Notes: generated by a model from the sequence alone, not told the origin. DNA of 64,000 bases from Acidaminobacter hydrogenoformans DSM 2784 (GCF_900103005.1 NZ_FMWL01000009.1:35852-99851), one strand, 5' to 3'. Positions 50,375-58,727 are shown, counted from the first letter of the stretch. Made by a program: numbers and translations.

Positions 50375-51127
50375 TCACTTCATTGACTTCAGGACTTCAA
50401 GCAAGAATGCCCACGTCTTCATCACCGAAGGGATACTGAGATGCTCATTCGGATTGTGGACATCAAAGAGCTGCGGTCCAATGGATATCGCATCCAAGCC
50501 CTCGATCTTCTCAATCAGCATACCGCACTCAATGCCCGCGTGACAGGAAACAATTCTCGCTTTCTCACCAAATCTCTGCTCATAAACCCGCTCGAATAAC
50601 GCGCGAAGTTTAGAATTTGGATTAAAAGGCCACTCGGGATAGGCTTCAAAGCTCTTGCATGACGCACCCAGTACCTCCGCGAGGATCTCAAATTTATCCA
50701 TTAAGACCGCCCTCTGGCTCTTCACAGCGCTTCTGACCTCAGTTTCAAAATAGACAGTATCCCCAAGTGTCTTCAGCAGCCCCAAATTTGACGAGCTCTC
50801 AACGAGTCCTTTCATTTCAGCGCTCATAGTATGCACCCCGTCGGGCATCAGCGCAATGGCTTGTATCACTTTGACAGCACTTTCAGGTTTCATTTTTTGC
50901 CGATAGTCACTTTCCCCAAACCAAGCTTCCTCCCGGCTCCATTCCAATCTCAGCTTCGGATCCTTCACATAGAATTCCCGCTGCAACGCTTCCTGCAGCT
51001 CTGACACCCGTTTGCCAAATCGTTCGTAAGCCTCCTCAGGGATCAGAAGAATCGCTTCCGCCTCCCTGGAGATCGCGTTGCGCTGGGATCCTCCCTCAAG
51101 CTGAGCAATCGCCGCGCCTTCTTTCAT
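50375..51127 (-). pseudogene. pepD: PepD-type aminoacyl-histidine dipeptidase, C-terminal half only
   Basis: About 250 residues that match the C-terminal half of PepD (family length about 485): it starts at the family's middle segment (IAQLEGGSQRNAISREAEA), and keeps GVVETS-like VESSSNLG, AYPEWPFNPNS, CHAGIECG and the terminal SIGPQLFDVHNPNEHLSI. The N-terminal half with most zinc ligands (HxD, DGTTLGADNG, EExG) is missing. The remaining frame merges with the 3' end of the APC permease gene in another frame (overlap 51096-51127). A deletion between the two genes is the simplest cause. Product is expected to be inactive. Confidence 0.85.
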
Positions 51128-52535
51128 CAAAGCTACCCGCCGCCTTCTTTCCGGGGCAGCTCTTATTTTTTGGACGCCTCGCATAAAACAGGAAACCCGA
51201 CCCAATCAGCAGTGTCAGAAGCAAATATTCTGATGGCCAGCGCAGTGCACCCGGGCTTGAAGGCAGGAGCATGGCCAGGGCGAGGAACAGTACCACACCT
51301 ATGCCCAAACAGTCGAGGACACGAGCTGAGGGGGACTGCAGCTGACCATCGGAAGCGCCCTTTCTGAGTTGATGGACGGAAAACACCGTAGAGCCCCATA
51401 AGATGATGTAGAAAAAAGCAGCCACATTGACGAGGGAGGAAAATAACGCGCCTCCCACAAATGGGGTTATGCCTGTCACAAGAGCGACAAACAGGATTGC
51501 GTTGACTGGCGTCTTGTAGACAGGGTGAACCAAAGCGAAGCTGCGGGGGATCAATCCGGCTTTACCCAGTGCATAGAGCGACCTGACCGCACCAAAGAAC
51601 ATGCCGTTAAAGACGCCCATAATATTGAAAACAGCGGCTGACAGCAGCATGCCTTTAAAGGCAGGCACACCTGTGAGTCTGACCAGGCTGTCCGAAAAAG
51701 GAATGGCGGTGGATGTCATTTTCTGCCAGGGCATCAGGCCTGCCTGAAGGAAGAGCAGCGCGCCGTACAACAAGGTGGAAATGATAATGGACAGCAGCAT
51801 GGCCTGCCCAATCCGTTTGACACTCAGGCTTACGCTTGCCTCCTCCACACCTTTAGAGATGTTTTCCCAGCCGGCGATCGAGAACGGCAGGAGGACTAAA
51901 AGCGAGACCGTACCGTCAAAGGCTGGCTTGATGGACAGCGGAACTAAATTCTGGGGATCGAAGAAAACCAAGCCTGCGACAAAGGCCCCAACGACCATGG
52001 TGATGACGACTGCCATCAGGGCGACTTGAACCCTTGCAAAGAATTTTGTGCCGCGGTATTGTGTCCAGGCAATGCTGCTGACGAGGGCCAGTCCAATCAG
52101 CACACTCCAAAGCGTCACCGGCTGTCCACCGACTGCGTATAGAATGCTGTGACCCTCAAGTGACAGAAATAGTACGTTGAGCATTTTTGAAATGGCCAGA
52201 GTCTGCCAGGCACAGATCACGCTGTTGACCAAAAATCCGCTCCAGCCGGCTATAAGCGCAGCACGCTGCCCAAAAGCACGGCCGGCGTAACGCATCTCCC
52301 CTCCGCCTTCCGGGAAGAGCGGCATGATTCTCGTGTAGGAAGAAGCCATGACCAGGATCATAATGAGTCCAACGATAAAAGCTAAAAGTGCGTTGAGAGG
52401 TCCACCGGACGCGTCCATCCAGATTCCCGTCATTAAAAGCCACGAGGAGCCAAATACACAGCCAATCCCCATTCCTAAAAATCCTGCGAAGCCTATGGTG
52501 CGTTCAAGCTTTATGGGCACTTCGTTATGATTCAT
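51096..52535 (-). CDS. APC-family amino acid permease
   Basis: A 479-residue APC transporter with about 12 membrane segments. IGFAGFLGMGIGCVFGSSWL is the unwound first helix with the substrate-binding glycines, and FPEGGGEMRYAGRAFGQRAA and SIAGWENISKGVEEAS are family motifs. The last residues after LFYARRPKN are likely altered by fusion to the pepD remnant. GGGAGG before ATG 52535. Driven by the sigma-54 promoter at 52603. Substrate unknown, perhaps an amino acid or small peptide given the pepD partner. Confidence 0.9.
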   Translation of the reverse strand: MNHNEVPIKLERTIGFAGFLGMGIGCVFGSSWLLMTGIWMDASGGPLNALLAFIVGLIMILVMASSYTRIMPLFPEGGGEMRYAGRAFGQRAALIAGWSGFLVNSVICAWQTLAISKMLNVLFLSLEGHSILYAVGGQPVTLWSVLIGLALVSSIAWTQYRGTKFFARVQVALMAVVITMVVGAFVAGLVFFDPQNLVPLSIKPAFDGTVSLLVLLPFSIAGWENISKGVEEASVSLSVKRIGQAMLLSIIISTLLYGALLFLQAGLMPWQKMTSTAIPFSDSLVRLTGVPAFKGMLLSAAVFNIMGVFNGMFFGAVRSLYALGKAGLIPRSFALVHPVYKTPVNAILFVALVTGITPFVGGALFSSLVNVAAFFYIILWGSTVFSVHQLRKGASDGQLQSPSARVLDCLGIGVVLFLALAMLLPSSPGALRWPSEYLLLTLLIGSGFLFYARRPKNKSCPGKKAAGSFDERRRGDCSA

Positions 52536-52602
52536 GTTGCTGCCTCCCTGCGTGACTGTCAGATGCACCTTTAAAGTTTGACGTCTGGTTGCTTGATTTA
52601 AT

Positions 52603-52621
52603 ATGCAATTATCGTGCCATA
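52603..52621 (-). promoter_or_regulatory. Sigma-54 (-24/-12) promoter of the APC permease
   Basis: Minus strand TATGGCACGATAATTGCAT: TGGCAC (52614-52619) and TTGCAT (52603-52608) with GG and GC exactly 10 nt apart. This matches the consensus TGGCACG-N4-TTGC fully. It is 70 bp upstream of the permease start. Confidence 0.93.
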
Positions 52622-52741
52622 ATCATGAAGCGTCATCTCAGTCCATTTTCAGATTCAAGGCTCAAAACAAATAAAAAAGATAAGGATTTACTGTATTTTG
52701 GCTATGTTTTTAATGTGTTCAGGTCAAAAGTCAGATAGATT

Positions 52742-52757
52742 GAGTCATTCTTAACTC
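52742..52757. promoter_or_regulatory. Upstream activator dyad 1
   Basis: GAGTCATTCTTAACTC, an inverted repeat TGAGT-N8-ACTCA when flanks are included. Nearly identical to dyad 2. About 137 bp upstream of the -12 element, a normal position for binding of a sigma-54 activator. Confidence 0.75.
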
Positions 52758-52817
52758 ACTCAATACCGTCGAGCTTTCTTTAAATTATGCGGCCTTCAGG
52801 GTTTCACAAAGGAAAAC

Positions 52818-52833
52818 GAGTCACTTTCAACTC
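52818..52833. promoter_or_regulatory. Upstream activator dyad 2
   Basis: GAGTCACTTTCAACTC within AAAACGAGT-N8... the dyad extends to arms AAAACGAGT/ACTCGTTTT. Centre is 76 bp from that of dyad 1 (about seven helical turns). Confidence 0.75.
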
Positions 52834-53000
52834 GTTTTAACTAAATGTACGTTTTTCAATTACTCTTCCAGACATTAAAATGCTCAATTTCCAACCTTCA
52901 AGCGCTTTCTCATCCGGCCAAATCGTAGTTTCATATGTTTTGATCAAGTTATATTTGACTCATTTTTCCTTGCTTCGATTAATACAGCGTATGAGCGCAG

Positions 53001-53032
53001 CAAAAAAACCTCCAAATGGAGGCCTTTTTTTG
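53001..53032. terminator. Terminator of the TRAP operon
   Basis: Arms AAAAAAACCTCC and GGAGG-CCTTTTTTT with one bulge and a four-base loop. Downstream of the small membrane protein gene. Confidence 0.85.
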
Positions 53033-53062
53033 ATTCTTATTCATTTTGAAGATTAACCGCAA

Positions 53063-53326
53063 TCATTCACTTTTCTTCTCAATCGACAGCGCATGCAGCC
53101 CCGTCAAATAAAATGACACAAGGCCTGCCAGGGTGCCGATGGTCGCGGCACGAATAAAATACGGCATCACCACGCTCTTCGCGCTGACGGCAATGCTGCT
53201 GCCCATCTCCCCGCCCACAATCAGGGCTGCCGCGAACATCAAGAAGACAATGCCGCCACCCAGGATGGCGATCAAAATGAAAATGCTGAAAATTGCGCTG
53301 ACAACGTCTTCAATTCTCTTTTTCAT
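53063..53326 (-). CDS. Small two-segment membrane protein beside the TRAP permease
   Basis: An 87-residue protein with a charged start (MKKRIEDVVSA), two or three hydrophobic segments (FSIFILIAILGGGIVFLMFA; then TIGTLAGLVSFYLTG) and a charged tail. It starts 12 bp after the TRAP permease stop. It is far smaller than a standard DctQ subunit but could serve in its place, or be an unrelated accessory. GGAGG precedes the ATG. Confidence 0.75.
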   Translation of the reverse strand: MKKRIEDVVSAIFSIFILIAILGGGIVFLMFAAALIVGGEMGSSIAVSAKSVVMPYFIRAATIGTLAGLVSFYLTGLHALSIEKKSE

Positions 53327-53338
53327 CTGAAACCCCTC

Positions 53339-54709
53339 CTATAGGAAGACAATCGGCAACAGTCCACCGAGTATCAGAATCGCGACGACGAGATGTACCG
53401 CGATCCAGACAAAAGCCAAAGTGGAGGTTTCCCGCATGCCGGACTGCGCAATGCCCATAGCGGCGTACATGGCCAGGGCCAGGGGCGGCGTCATGCCCTC
53501 AAGGGCGCCGGTGATGGCTGGCAGTATGGCTGCGGCCAGAAGCGGATTAACACCCACTGCAACGAGCCCTCCCACAATAGCCGCGCCAAAGATCGCAATC
53601 TGGGAGGAACCTGGGAGAAACATCCCAAGGAACATGGTCATCATCGGAATGAAAATCACGAGCTGCAGCCGGGTCAGATTCAGTTGGTGTATGTAGTCGC
53701 CAAGAGCCGCCCCCACTTTGGCATCCCCAAAAACATAGGAAATGCAGTAGGCGAAGTAGACCGTCGCAGCGACAGGTGCTATGTGGAGCATGGCTTTTCT
53801 GAACAGATGGAACAACCGAACCGGCGACAGGTTTTCTTTCTTTTCGCCCATACTGATCAGCAGCGTATAGATCGCCGCCACGCCAGGCGTGAAGAGGATT
53901 ACCGAGCTTGAAAACGCGCTGGCGCCTTCTTTTCCAATGCGCTGTGTTATCAGGGTCGGACCAAATTTAAAATCAATAAAGAGCGGCAGAAAGATGATTG
54001 CCGGAACTAAAAGCGCTTTCCAGCCTCTTCTGAAGGCCTCTCCCACTTTGGGAATCTCCTCGGAAGGTACCGGCGAAACCTTGTAGTATCTGCAAAAGGC
54101 ATACAGCGTTACAACACGCTGCAGGATAAACCAGATGCCTATGCCCCAAACCACCATCCAAAAGCTCGACAGTGTGTAGGTTTCAGGATAGATGGTATCC
54201 AGAACGCCAAACGCCAGCAGGATTGTTCCAGAAGGTGGGATCATGGGGCCAAGGGAGCTCGCGGACATCTCCACCGTCGCGGCCAGCGCAGGCGGAAATT
54301 TCGTCCGGATCATGGCCGGAATGGTAAAAACGCCTGTGGCGGCAACATTACCGGGGCCCGTTCCCGAAAGAGAAGCCATAAAGGTGCTGGCCAGCAACGA
54401 AACATAACCCGCACCGCCCCTGAAACGACCGACTAAAGACAAAATAAAATCAATAATGTTGGAGACGACATTGGTTTGTCCAAAGATATACGCCAAAGAC
54501 AGAAAGGCCACAATGGCATAGAATAGCGTATTCGTTGAAGGCCGGATCAAATAAGTGGAAAACTCGGCCAGCTTCCCCAGAATGGCCAGCATAACGACGA
54601 AGCCTATGAACATAGCTTCATAAATGGGACGTTTCAGCAGTACAAAGACAACGAGGATGGTTCCCAAAAGCGCCAGAAGGTACATCAGTTCAACAGGCAG
54701 TCCGTTCAT
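53339..54709 (-). CDS. TRAP transporter large permease (DctM-like)
   Basis: A 456-residue membrane protein with 12 or so segments. SLSGTGPGNVAATGVFTIPAM and SSLGPMIPPSGTILLAFGVL are the two paired DctM signatures, as in TRAP and ion-transporter superfamily permeases. No DctP binding protein is encoded nearby, so substrate recognition is unexplained. GGGGAGG fixes the start at 54709 rather than 54724. A 17-bp palindrome sits just upstream of the ribosome site. Confidence 0.85.
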   Translation of the reverse strand: MNGLPVELMYLLALLGTILVVFVLLKRPIYEAMFIGFVVMLAILGKLAEFSTYLIRPSTNTLFYAIVAFLSLAYIFGQTNVVSNIIDFILSLVGRFRGGAGYVSLLASTFMASLSGTGPGNVAATGVFTIPAMIRTKFPPALAATVEMSASSLGPMIPPSGTILLAFGVLDTIYPETYTLSSFWMVVWGIGIWFILQRVVTLYAFCRYYKVSPVPSEEIPKVGEAFRRGWKALLVPAIIFLPLFIDFKFGPTLITQRIGKEGASAFSSSVILFTPGVAAIYTLLISMGEKKENLSPVRLFHLFRKAMLHIAPVAATVYFAYCISYVFGDAKVGAALGDYIHQLNLTRLQLVIFIPMMTMFLGMFLPGSSQIAIFGAAIVGGLVAVGVNPLLAAAILPAITGALEGMTPPLALAMYAAMGIAQSGMRETSTLAFVWIAVHLVVAILILGGLLPIVFL

Positions 54710-54727
54710 TTGATTCCTCCCCATACA

Positions 54728-54744
54728 TCAGCATGCCATGCTGA
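54728..54744. promoter_or_regulatory. Palindrome upstream of the TRAP permease
   Basis: TCAGCATG-C-CATGCTGA, perfect 8-bp arms, about 10 bp before the permease ribosome site. A regulator site or RNA hairpin. Confidence 0.55.
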
Positions 54745-54774
54745 GGCGTCAAGCACGGTGTCCTTAACGTATTG

Positions 54775-54798
54775 CCTGCTCTACCACGAGCAGGTCTT
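54775..54798 (+). repeat. Stem-loop CCTGCTC/GAGCAGG with T-tract on the plus strand
   Basis: Perfect 7-bp arms with a six-base loop, followed by TCTTTT on the plus strand. Oriented against the operon direction, so it would only stop antisense transcripts; on the minus strand it has no T tract. Confidence 0.5.
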
Positions 54799-54809
54799 TT
54801 CAAACCCAC

Positions 54810-55790
54810 CTATTTTTCCTTGTGTTTGGTCAGCGCCATAACCAGCATCTTTTGAATCAGCGACTCATAGGTATACCCCGCGGCTTTCGCGACCCTTGGA
54901 AAGTCACTGTACTCCGGCTGCATTCCCGGAAGTGTATTGATTTCGAGGAAATAAGGCGTTCCCTCTGCATCCAGACGCACATCTATGCGCGCATACTCAT
55001 CACAATACAAAGCTTTGTATGCTTTTGCGGCATAGTCCTTGATTCTTTCAGCCACCTCTGGCTCAAGATCCGCCGGGCATTTGACCCCCACCGCGTCTCT
55101 TGCTTTGATGTCCACCGTCATAAAGCCTTTGCCATCCGTTGTATCATAGATAATTTCCTGGATTGGCAGGACTTCAGGGTCATCATTGCCCATAACGCCA
55201 ACCGTAAACTCCCGGCCCGTGATGAATTCTTCGACCAGGGCAGGCTGATTAAAGATCCTGAATACTTTTTCAAGTCCCTTCCTAAGCTGCGCCTCATCAT
55301 GAACGACGCTGTCCTCGGTTATGCCAAGGCTTGAGCCCTCATGCTCCGGTTTTATGATCAGTGGATATCTTAAAGAGGGCTCCACGGGCTCTTCACCAGT
55401 ATAAAATACCTGGAAATTTGCCGTTGGGACGCCAACGCTTCGAAACAGCCGCTTGCTGATATGCTTGTGCAGCCCAAAGATATGGGTGGAAAGACCGGAG
55501 CCTACAAATGGGATCTCCGTCATCTCCAGCATTCCCACTACATTGGCCTGCTGCATTTTGTTCGTTATGCCAGTGCAGGCGTTGAAGATCACTTCCAGGC
55601 CTTCTATGGCTTTGATATCCCTTAAAAGGTCAATGGTCGCCGCTATACGCGTCACCTTATGGCCATTTGAAAACAATGCCTGCTCGATCGCCTTAACTGT
55701 CAAATCCATCTGTTCAGAGCCATGAGGGTCTATGGAAATGTCCCTCTTTTTCCCTATATCTGCCGGCGTATACAAGAGTCCAACATGCAT
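54810..55790 (-). CDS. D-Ala-D-Ala ligase-like ATP-grasp enzyme
   Basis: A 326-residue ATP-grasp protein of the Ddl family. ATP-grasp core: PLIIKPEHEGSSLGI, ALVEEFITGREFTVGV, and metal-binding EYARIDVRLDAEGTPYFLEINTLPGM (given in part). The N-terminal Ddl motif HGxxGExG(x)xQG is replaced by NACTGITNKMQQANVVGMLE, so D-Ala binding in the first subsite should differ. It follows yvcK by 16 bp with GAGGAGG, so it is in the same operon. Possibly a dipeptide ligase with another substrate. Confidence 0.85.
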   Translation of the reverse strand: MHVGLLYTPADIGKKRDISIDPHGSEQMDLTVKAIEQALFSNGHKVTRIAATIDLLRDIKAIEGLEVIFNACTGITNKMQQANVVGMLEMTEIPFVGSGLSTHIFGLHKHISKRLFRSVGVPTANFQVFYTGEEPVEPSLRYPLIIKPEHEGSSLGITEDSVVHDEAQLRKGLEKVFRIFNQPALVEEFITGREFTVGVMGNDDPEVLPIQEIIYDTTDGKGFMTVDIKARDAVGVKCPADLEPEVAERIKDYAAKAYKALYCDEYARIDVRLDAEGTPYFLEINTLPGMQPEYSDFPRVAKAAGYTYESLIQKMLVMALTKHKEK

Positions 55791-55806
55791 GAAAAAACCT
55801 CCTCAT

Positions 55807-56841
55807 TTAATGTCCACGATGATAAATCTTAATATCTGCTAGGGCCTCTATCCTCAGCGAGACCTTAAGTGCGTCATGGCGTATGTAGCCCTTTACCACT
55901 TCGACATAATCATCCAGCAGCAGCGCAATATCTTTTGTTTCAAAATAAAGCCTGTCGGCAGCCGTCATCTGCACGGGCGCAGCCCACTCTGCCTTATAAC
56001 GGGATACAATGGCCTCGTCAATGACTGCATTGTTGAACAGCACATGAGTCACCAACCCCGGACCCGCATGAGCCTCCAAAGCTCTATGATAATCCGCCGG
56101 ACTATAGCCATCCGTCTCCCCCCGCTGAGACATGAGATTTATTATTAAGACCTTGGGCGCGCGCGAGCTTCGAATCGCGTCTGCCACGCCCGCCACCAGC
56201 AGGTTTGGCAGAATACTGGTGTATAGGCTCCCCGGCCCCAGCACAATGACATCCGCCTCCGCAATGCTGGTCAAGACCTCATCCAAGGCCTTTGGCTTTT
56301 CCGGGACCATACAGACCCGCTCAATCCGGAGTCCGGCGGCGGCTGATTCAAGAGGGATTTTGGACTCCCCCTCTACTACCGTCCCGTCAGACAAAAATGC
56401 CTTCAGCCTTACATCCTCCAGCGTCACGGGTAAGACACGCCCCGTGACTGCGAAAATTTCATGGATGAGGCGAATGGCCTCTTCAAAGCTGTTGGAAATG
56501 TCGCTGAGAGCGGCAATCATCAAATTGCCGAGATTCTGCCCTCTTAGATGCCCTTCCTTGAAGCGATAATTTAACAGGTCCAGCAGCACCGGCTCCTGGT
56601 TCGCCAGGGCGACGATACAGCTTCGAATATCCCCTGGCGGCAGCATGCCCAGGTCCTCCCGGAGAACCCCGGAACTACCGCCGTCATCCGACATGGCGAC
56701 GACGGCCACTACATCCCGGGTGACCTGCTTGAGGCCACGCAGCAACACAGAAAGTCCGCTGCCGCCGCCGATGGCCAGGATTTTGAGGTCTGAGCGCGGA
56801 ACTATCAACTCACTTTCTCTTGAAATTGGCGCCCCGCTCAT
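55807..56841 (-). CDS. yvcK: Gluconeogenesis factor YvcK (CofD-like)
   Basis: A 344-residue YvcK/CofD family protein: KILAIGGGSGLSVLLRGLKQ, AMSDDGGSSGVLRED (UDP-sugar/phosphoryl site), LPPGDIRSCIVALA-like and VVVLGPGSLYTSILPNLLV. In Firmicutes YvcK binds UDP-GlcNAc and links central carbon flow to cell wall synthesis. Its start overlaps the rapZ stop by 4 bp. Fits next to murB. Confidence 0.95.
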   Translation of the reverse strand: MSGAPISRESELIVPRSDLKILAIGGGSGLSVLLRGLKQVTRDVVAVVAMSDDGGSSGVLREDLGMLPPGDIRSCIVALANQEPVLLDLLNYRFKEGHLRGQNLGNLMIAALSDISNSFEEAIRLIHEIFAVTGRVLPVTLEDVRLKAFLSDGTVVEGESKIPLESAAAGLRIERVCMVPEKPKALDEVLTSIAEADVIVLGPGSLYTSILPNLLVAGVADAIRSSRAPKVLIINLMSQRGETDGYSPADYHRALEAHAGPGLVTHVLFNNAVIDEAIVSRYKAEWAAPVQMTAADRLYFETKDIALLLDDYVEVVKGYIRHDALKVSLRIEALADIKIYHRGH

Positions 56842-57719
56842 TGTCCGTCAAGCTCCCTGTGATAGACTGCCACCGTCCGCCCCCGGTCCTTCAGCGTCTG
56901 CGCCAGCAAATTCCCAAAGGTCACCGACCGGTGTTGACCACCGGTGCAGCCTATGGCCACGACAAGCTGCGGCCGCTTTTCCTTGATGCAAAGCGGAATT
57001 AAAAAATCGACCATATCCAGAAGCCGTTCATAATAAGACAAGCTATCCCGGAACTTCATGACGTAGTCCTGCACCTCGAGGTCGTTGCCCGTGAGGCTTC
57101 GCAGCTCCGCAATGTAAAACGGGTTGGGCAGCATCCTCACGTCGAACACCAGGTCCGCGTCCAGCGGAATCCCACGCTTGAATCCAAAAGTCTGAACGGA
57201 AATACTCATGCTGTCCTCGATCTCCTCAGGCTCAAAAGCCTTCTGAATCTCCGTCCTGAGCTGAGCTATAGTCTTCTGTGTCGTATCAATGATCTTGTCC
57301 GACTTCGCCCGGATCGCTTCAAGTCGTTCCCGCTCCATCTCAATCCCCCCTTCAATGCTTCCTGTAGGATTGATAGGATGCGTGCGCCGCGTCTCCTTAA
57401 ACCGCTTGATCAGCTCCGGCGTCGAGGCCTCAAGGAACAGAATCTGCACTGAGGTGCCACTTTGCCTCAGACCTTCTATGCCGTTTTCGAGGTCATCAAA
57501 AAATCGGCCTCCCCTGATATCCGTCACCAAGGCCGCCCGTTCAATGGGTTCCGACTGGTTCTTGACCAGCTCCGCGAACTGCGGAATAAGCGCCGGCGGC
57601 ATGTTGTCGACGCAGTACCAGCCCATGTCCTCAAAAGACTTCATGGCCTGGCTGCGGCCGGCGCCGGATAATCCAGTGACAATCACGTACCGAATAGGCG
57701 TTCCAGTACTCACCGCCAT
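56838..57719 (-). CDS. rapZ: RNase adapter RapZ/YvcJ family nucleotide-binding protein
   Basis: A 293-residue RapZ family protein. The P-loop reads GLSGAGRS (16-23), with Arg22 in the normal Lys place, followed by MKSFEDMGWYCVDNMPPAL. The C-terminal domain has FGFKRGIPLDADLVFDVR, NPFY and IGCTGGQHRSV. In E. coli RapZ senses GlcN6P and presents a small RNA to RNase E; in Bacillus YvcJ affects competence. Coupled to the PHP gene (TAATG overlap) and to yvcK. Confidence 0.94.
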   Translation of the reverse strand: MAVSTGTPIRYVIVTGLSGAGRSQAMKSFEDMGWYCVDNMPPALIPQFAELVKNQSEPIERAALVTDIRGGRFFDDLENGIEGLRQSGTSVQILFLEASTPELIKRFKETRRTHPINPTGSIEGGIEMERERLEAIRAKSDKIIDTTQKTIAQLRTEIQKAFEPEEIEDSMSISVQTFGFKRGIPLDADLVFDVRMLPNPFYIAELRSLTGNDLEVQDYVMKFRDSLSYYERLLDMVDFLIPLCIKEKRPQLVVAIGCTGGQHRSVTFGNLLAQTLKDRGRTVAVYHRELDGQ

Positions 57720-58570
57720 TAGACTTCACCTGCCTTTTCAAAATGAGCCATAACGACGTCCTCTTCTGCGCCTTCTTTAGCGTTCGTGTTCACGTTTGTG
57801 TTCGTGTCCGCATCCTCTCCGGTACTTCCATCCGACTGCAGGCAGTTTATAATCCTGCCGCACGGGATTTTTGCCCTGAGTACCCTCTCAATGGCCGGCT
57901 CAAACCGCCCAATCATTTCCGGGCGGTGGGCGTCTGAATTGATGGCAAAACGGCATTCGCTGTTTCTGAGCAGGAACAAATCCTCAAAGGTCAAGTGGCC
58001 GTGCCGGTTTGCGTTGACCTCCAGCGCCGTCTTTGTCTCAATTGCAGCCTCCGCCGCTGCCAGCACATCAATAGCGCCCTTGGCTCCGGGATGGGTTAAA
58101 ATTTTTATGTCGTAGTTGCGCATGGCATTGATCACCGCTTTTGTATTCATTTCCTTTGCTTTTTCCGCCGCTTTCCTGGAGAACCGCCCCTCGAAATTCA
58201 GGCGGTGCAGGGTGCTGGTGCCCTTGAGGTCTCCGCTGAGGCTCCCGAAATGATAACCCGCCAGCAACACATCTGCCATGCGCAGCATACCCTCGTCCAC
58301 GTCCAGTCGGCCGTCAGGGTCCATGATGTTGGCCTCCACCCCCAGGAGTGTGCGGATCATGGGATATTTGGCGTTCATTTCATCAATGATCCCACGCATT
58401 TCCGCGTATTTCTTGCGCTTGATGCCGTAGGTCAGGTGCTGGGGACCGTGGTCGCTGATCGCCAGAATTTTGAGCCCCCTGGCAATAGCGGCCCGGACGT
58501 TGTCCTCGATCGAGCCCTTGCCGTCGCTGTAGGTCGTGTGTGTATGATAATCTGCGTAAATTCTGATCAC
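57719..58570 (-). CDS. PHP-domain phosphoesterase
   Basis: A 283-residue PHP protein. The metal site is built by YADYHTHTTYSDGKG, LAISDHGPQHL, GVEANIMDPDGRLDV, KILTHPGAKG, ALEVNANRHG and AINSDAHRPEMIG. Histidinol phosphatase or YcdX-like activity is possible. The ATG at 58678 gives a long, unconserved leader; GTG 58570 with GAGGAGG is the better start. The C-terminus has a repetitive DANTNVNTNAKEG stretch. Between murB and rapZ as in many Clostridia. Confidence 0.88.
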   Translation of the reverse strand: MIRIYADYHTHTTYSDGKGSIEDNVRAAIARGLKILAISDHGPQHLTYGIKRKKYAEMRGIIDEMNAKYPMIRTLLGVEANIMDPDGRLDVDEGMLRMADVLLAGYHFGSLSGDLKGTSTLHRLNFEGRFSRKAAEKAKEMNTKAVINAMRNYDIKILTHPGAKGAIDVLAAAEAAIETKTALEVNANRHGHLTFEDLFLLRNSECRFAINSDAHRPEMIGRFEPAIERVLRAKIPCGRIINCLQSDGSTGEDADTNTNVNTNAKEGAEEDVVMAHFEKAGEV

Positions 58571-58667
58571 GTTCAGTCCTCCTCGTGAGGCGAAAAACAG
58601 GTGTCTTTGGTGGGGCTGGCTGGCTGGTGTCCGGTGGAATTCTGCCTGGTGTGTTTGGGGATACTCG

Positions 58668-58727
58668 ACCATCGGCATATAAAGTCCTCAGCGTTTAAAG
58701 CCTTATAACAAAGTCTTTGCCGATGGT
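58668..58727. repeat. TGCCGATGGT repeat, copies 5 and 6 as an inverted pair
   Basis: GACCATCGGCA (58667-58677) and TGCCGATGGTC (58718-58728) form a perfect 11-bp inverted repeat with 40 nt between, in the gap between murB and the PHP gene. The two copies are the same 10-mer found alone at 6495, 13699, 14123 and 37511. Confidence 0.7.

Larger units (their letters stand above)
52536..53062. other. Regulatory region of the permease operon
   Basis: No gene. Contains the sigma-54 promoter (52603-52621), two matched 16-bp dyads (52742-52757 and 52818-52833) and, at the far end, the terminator of the TRAP operon (53001-53032). Confidence 0.8.
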
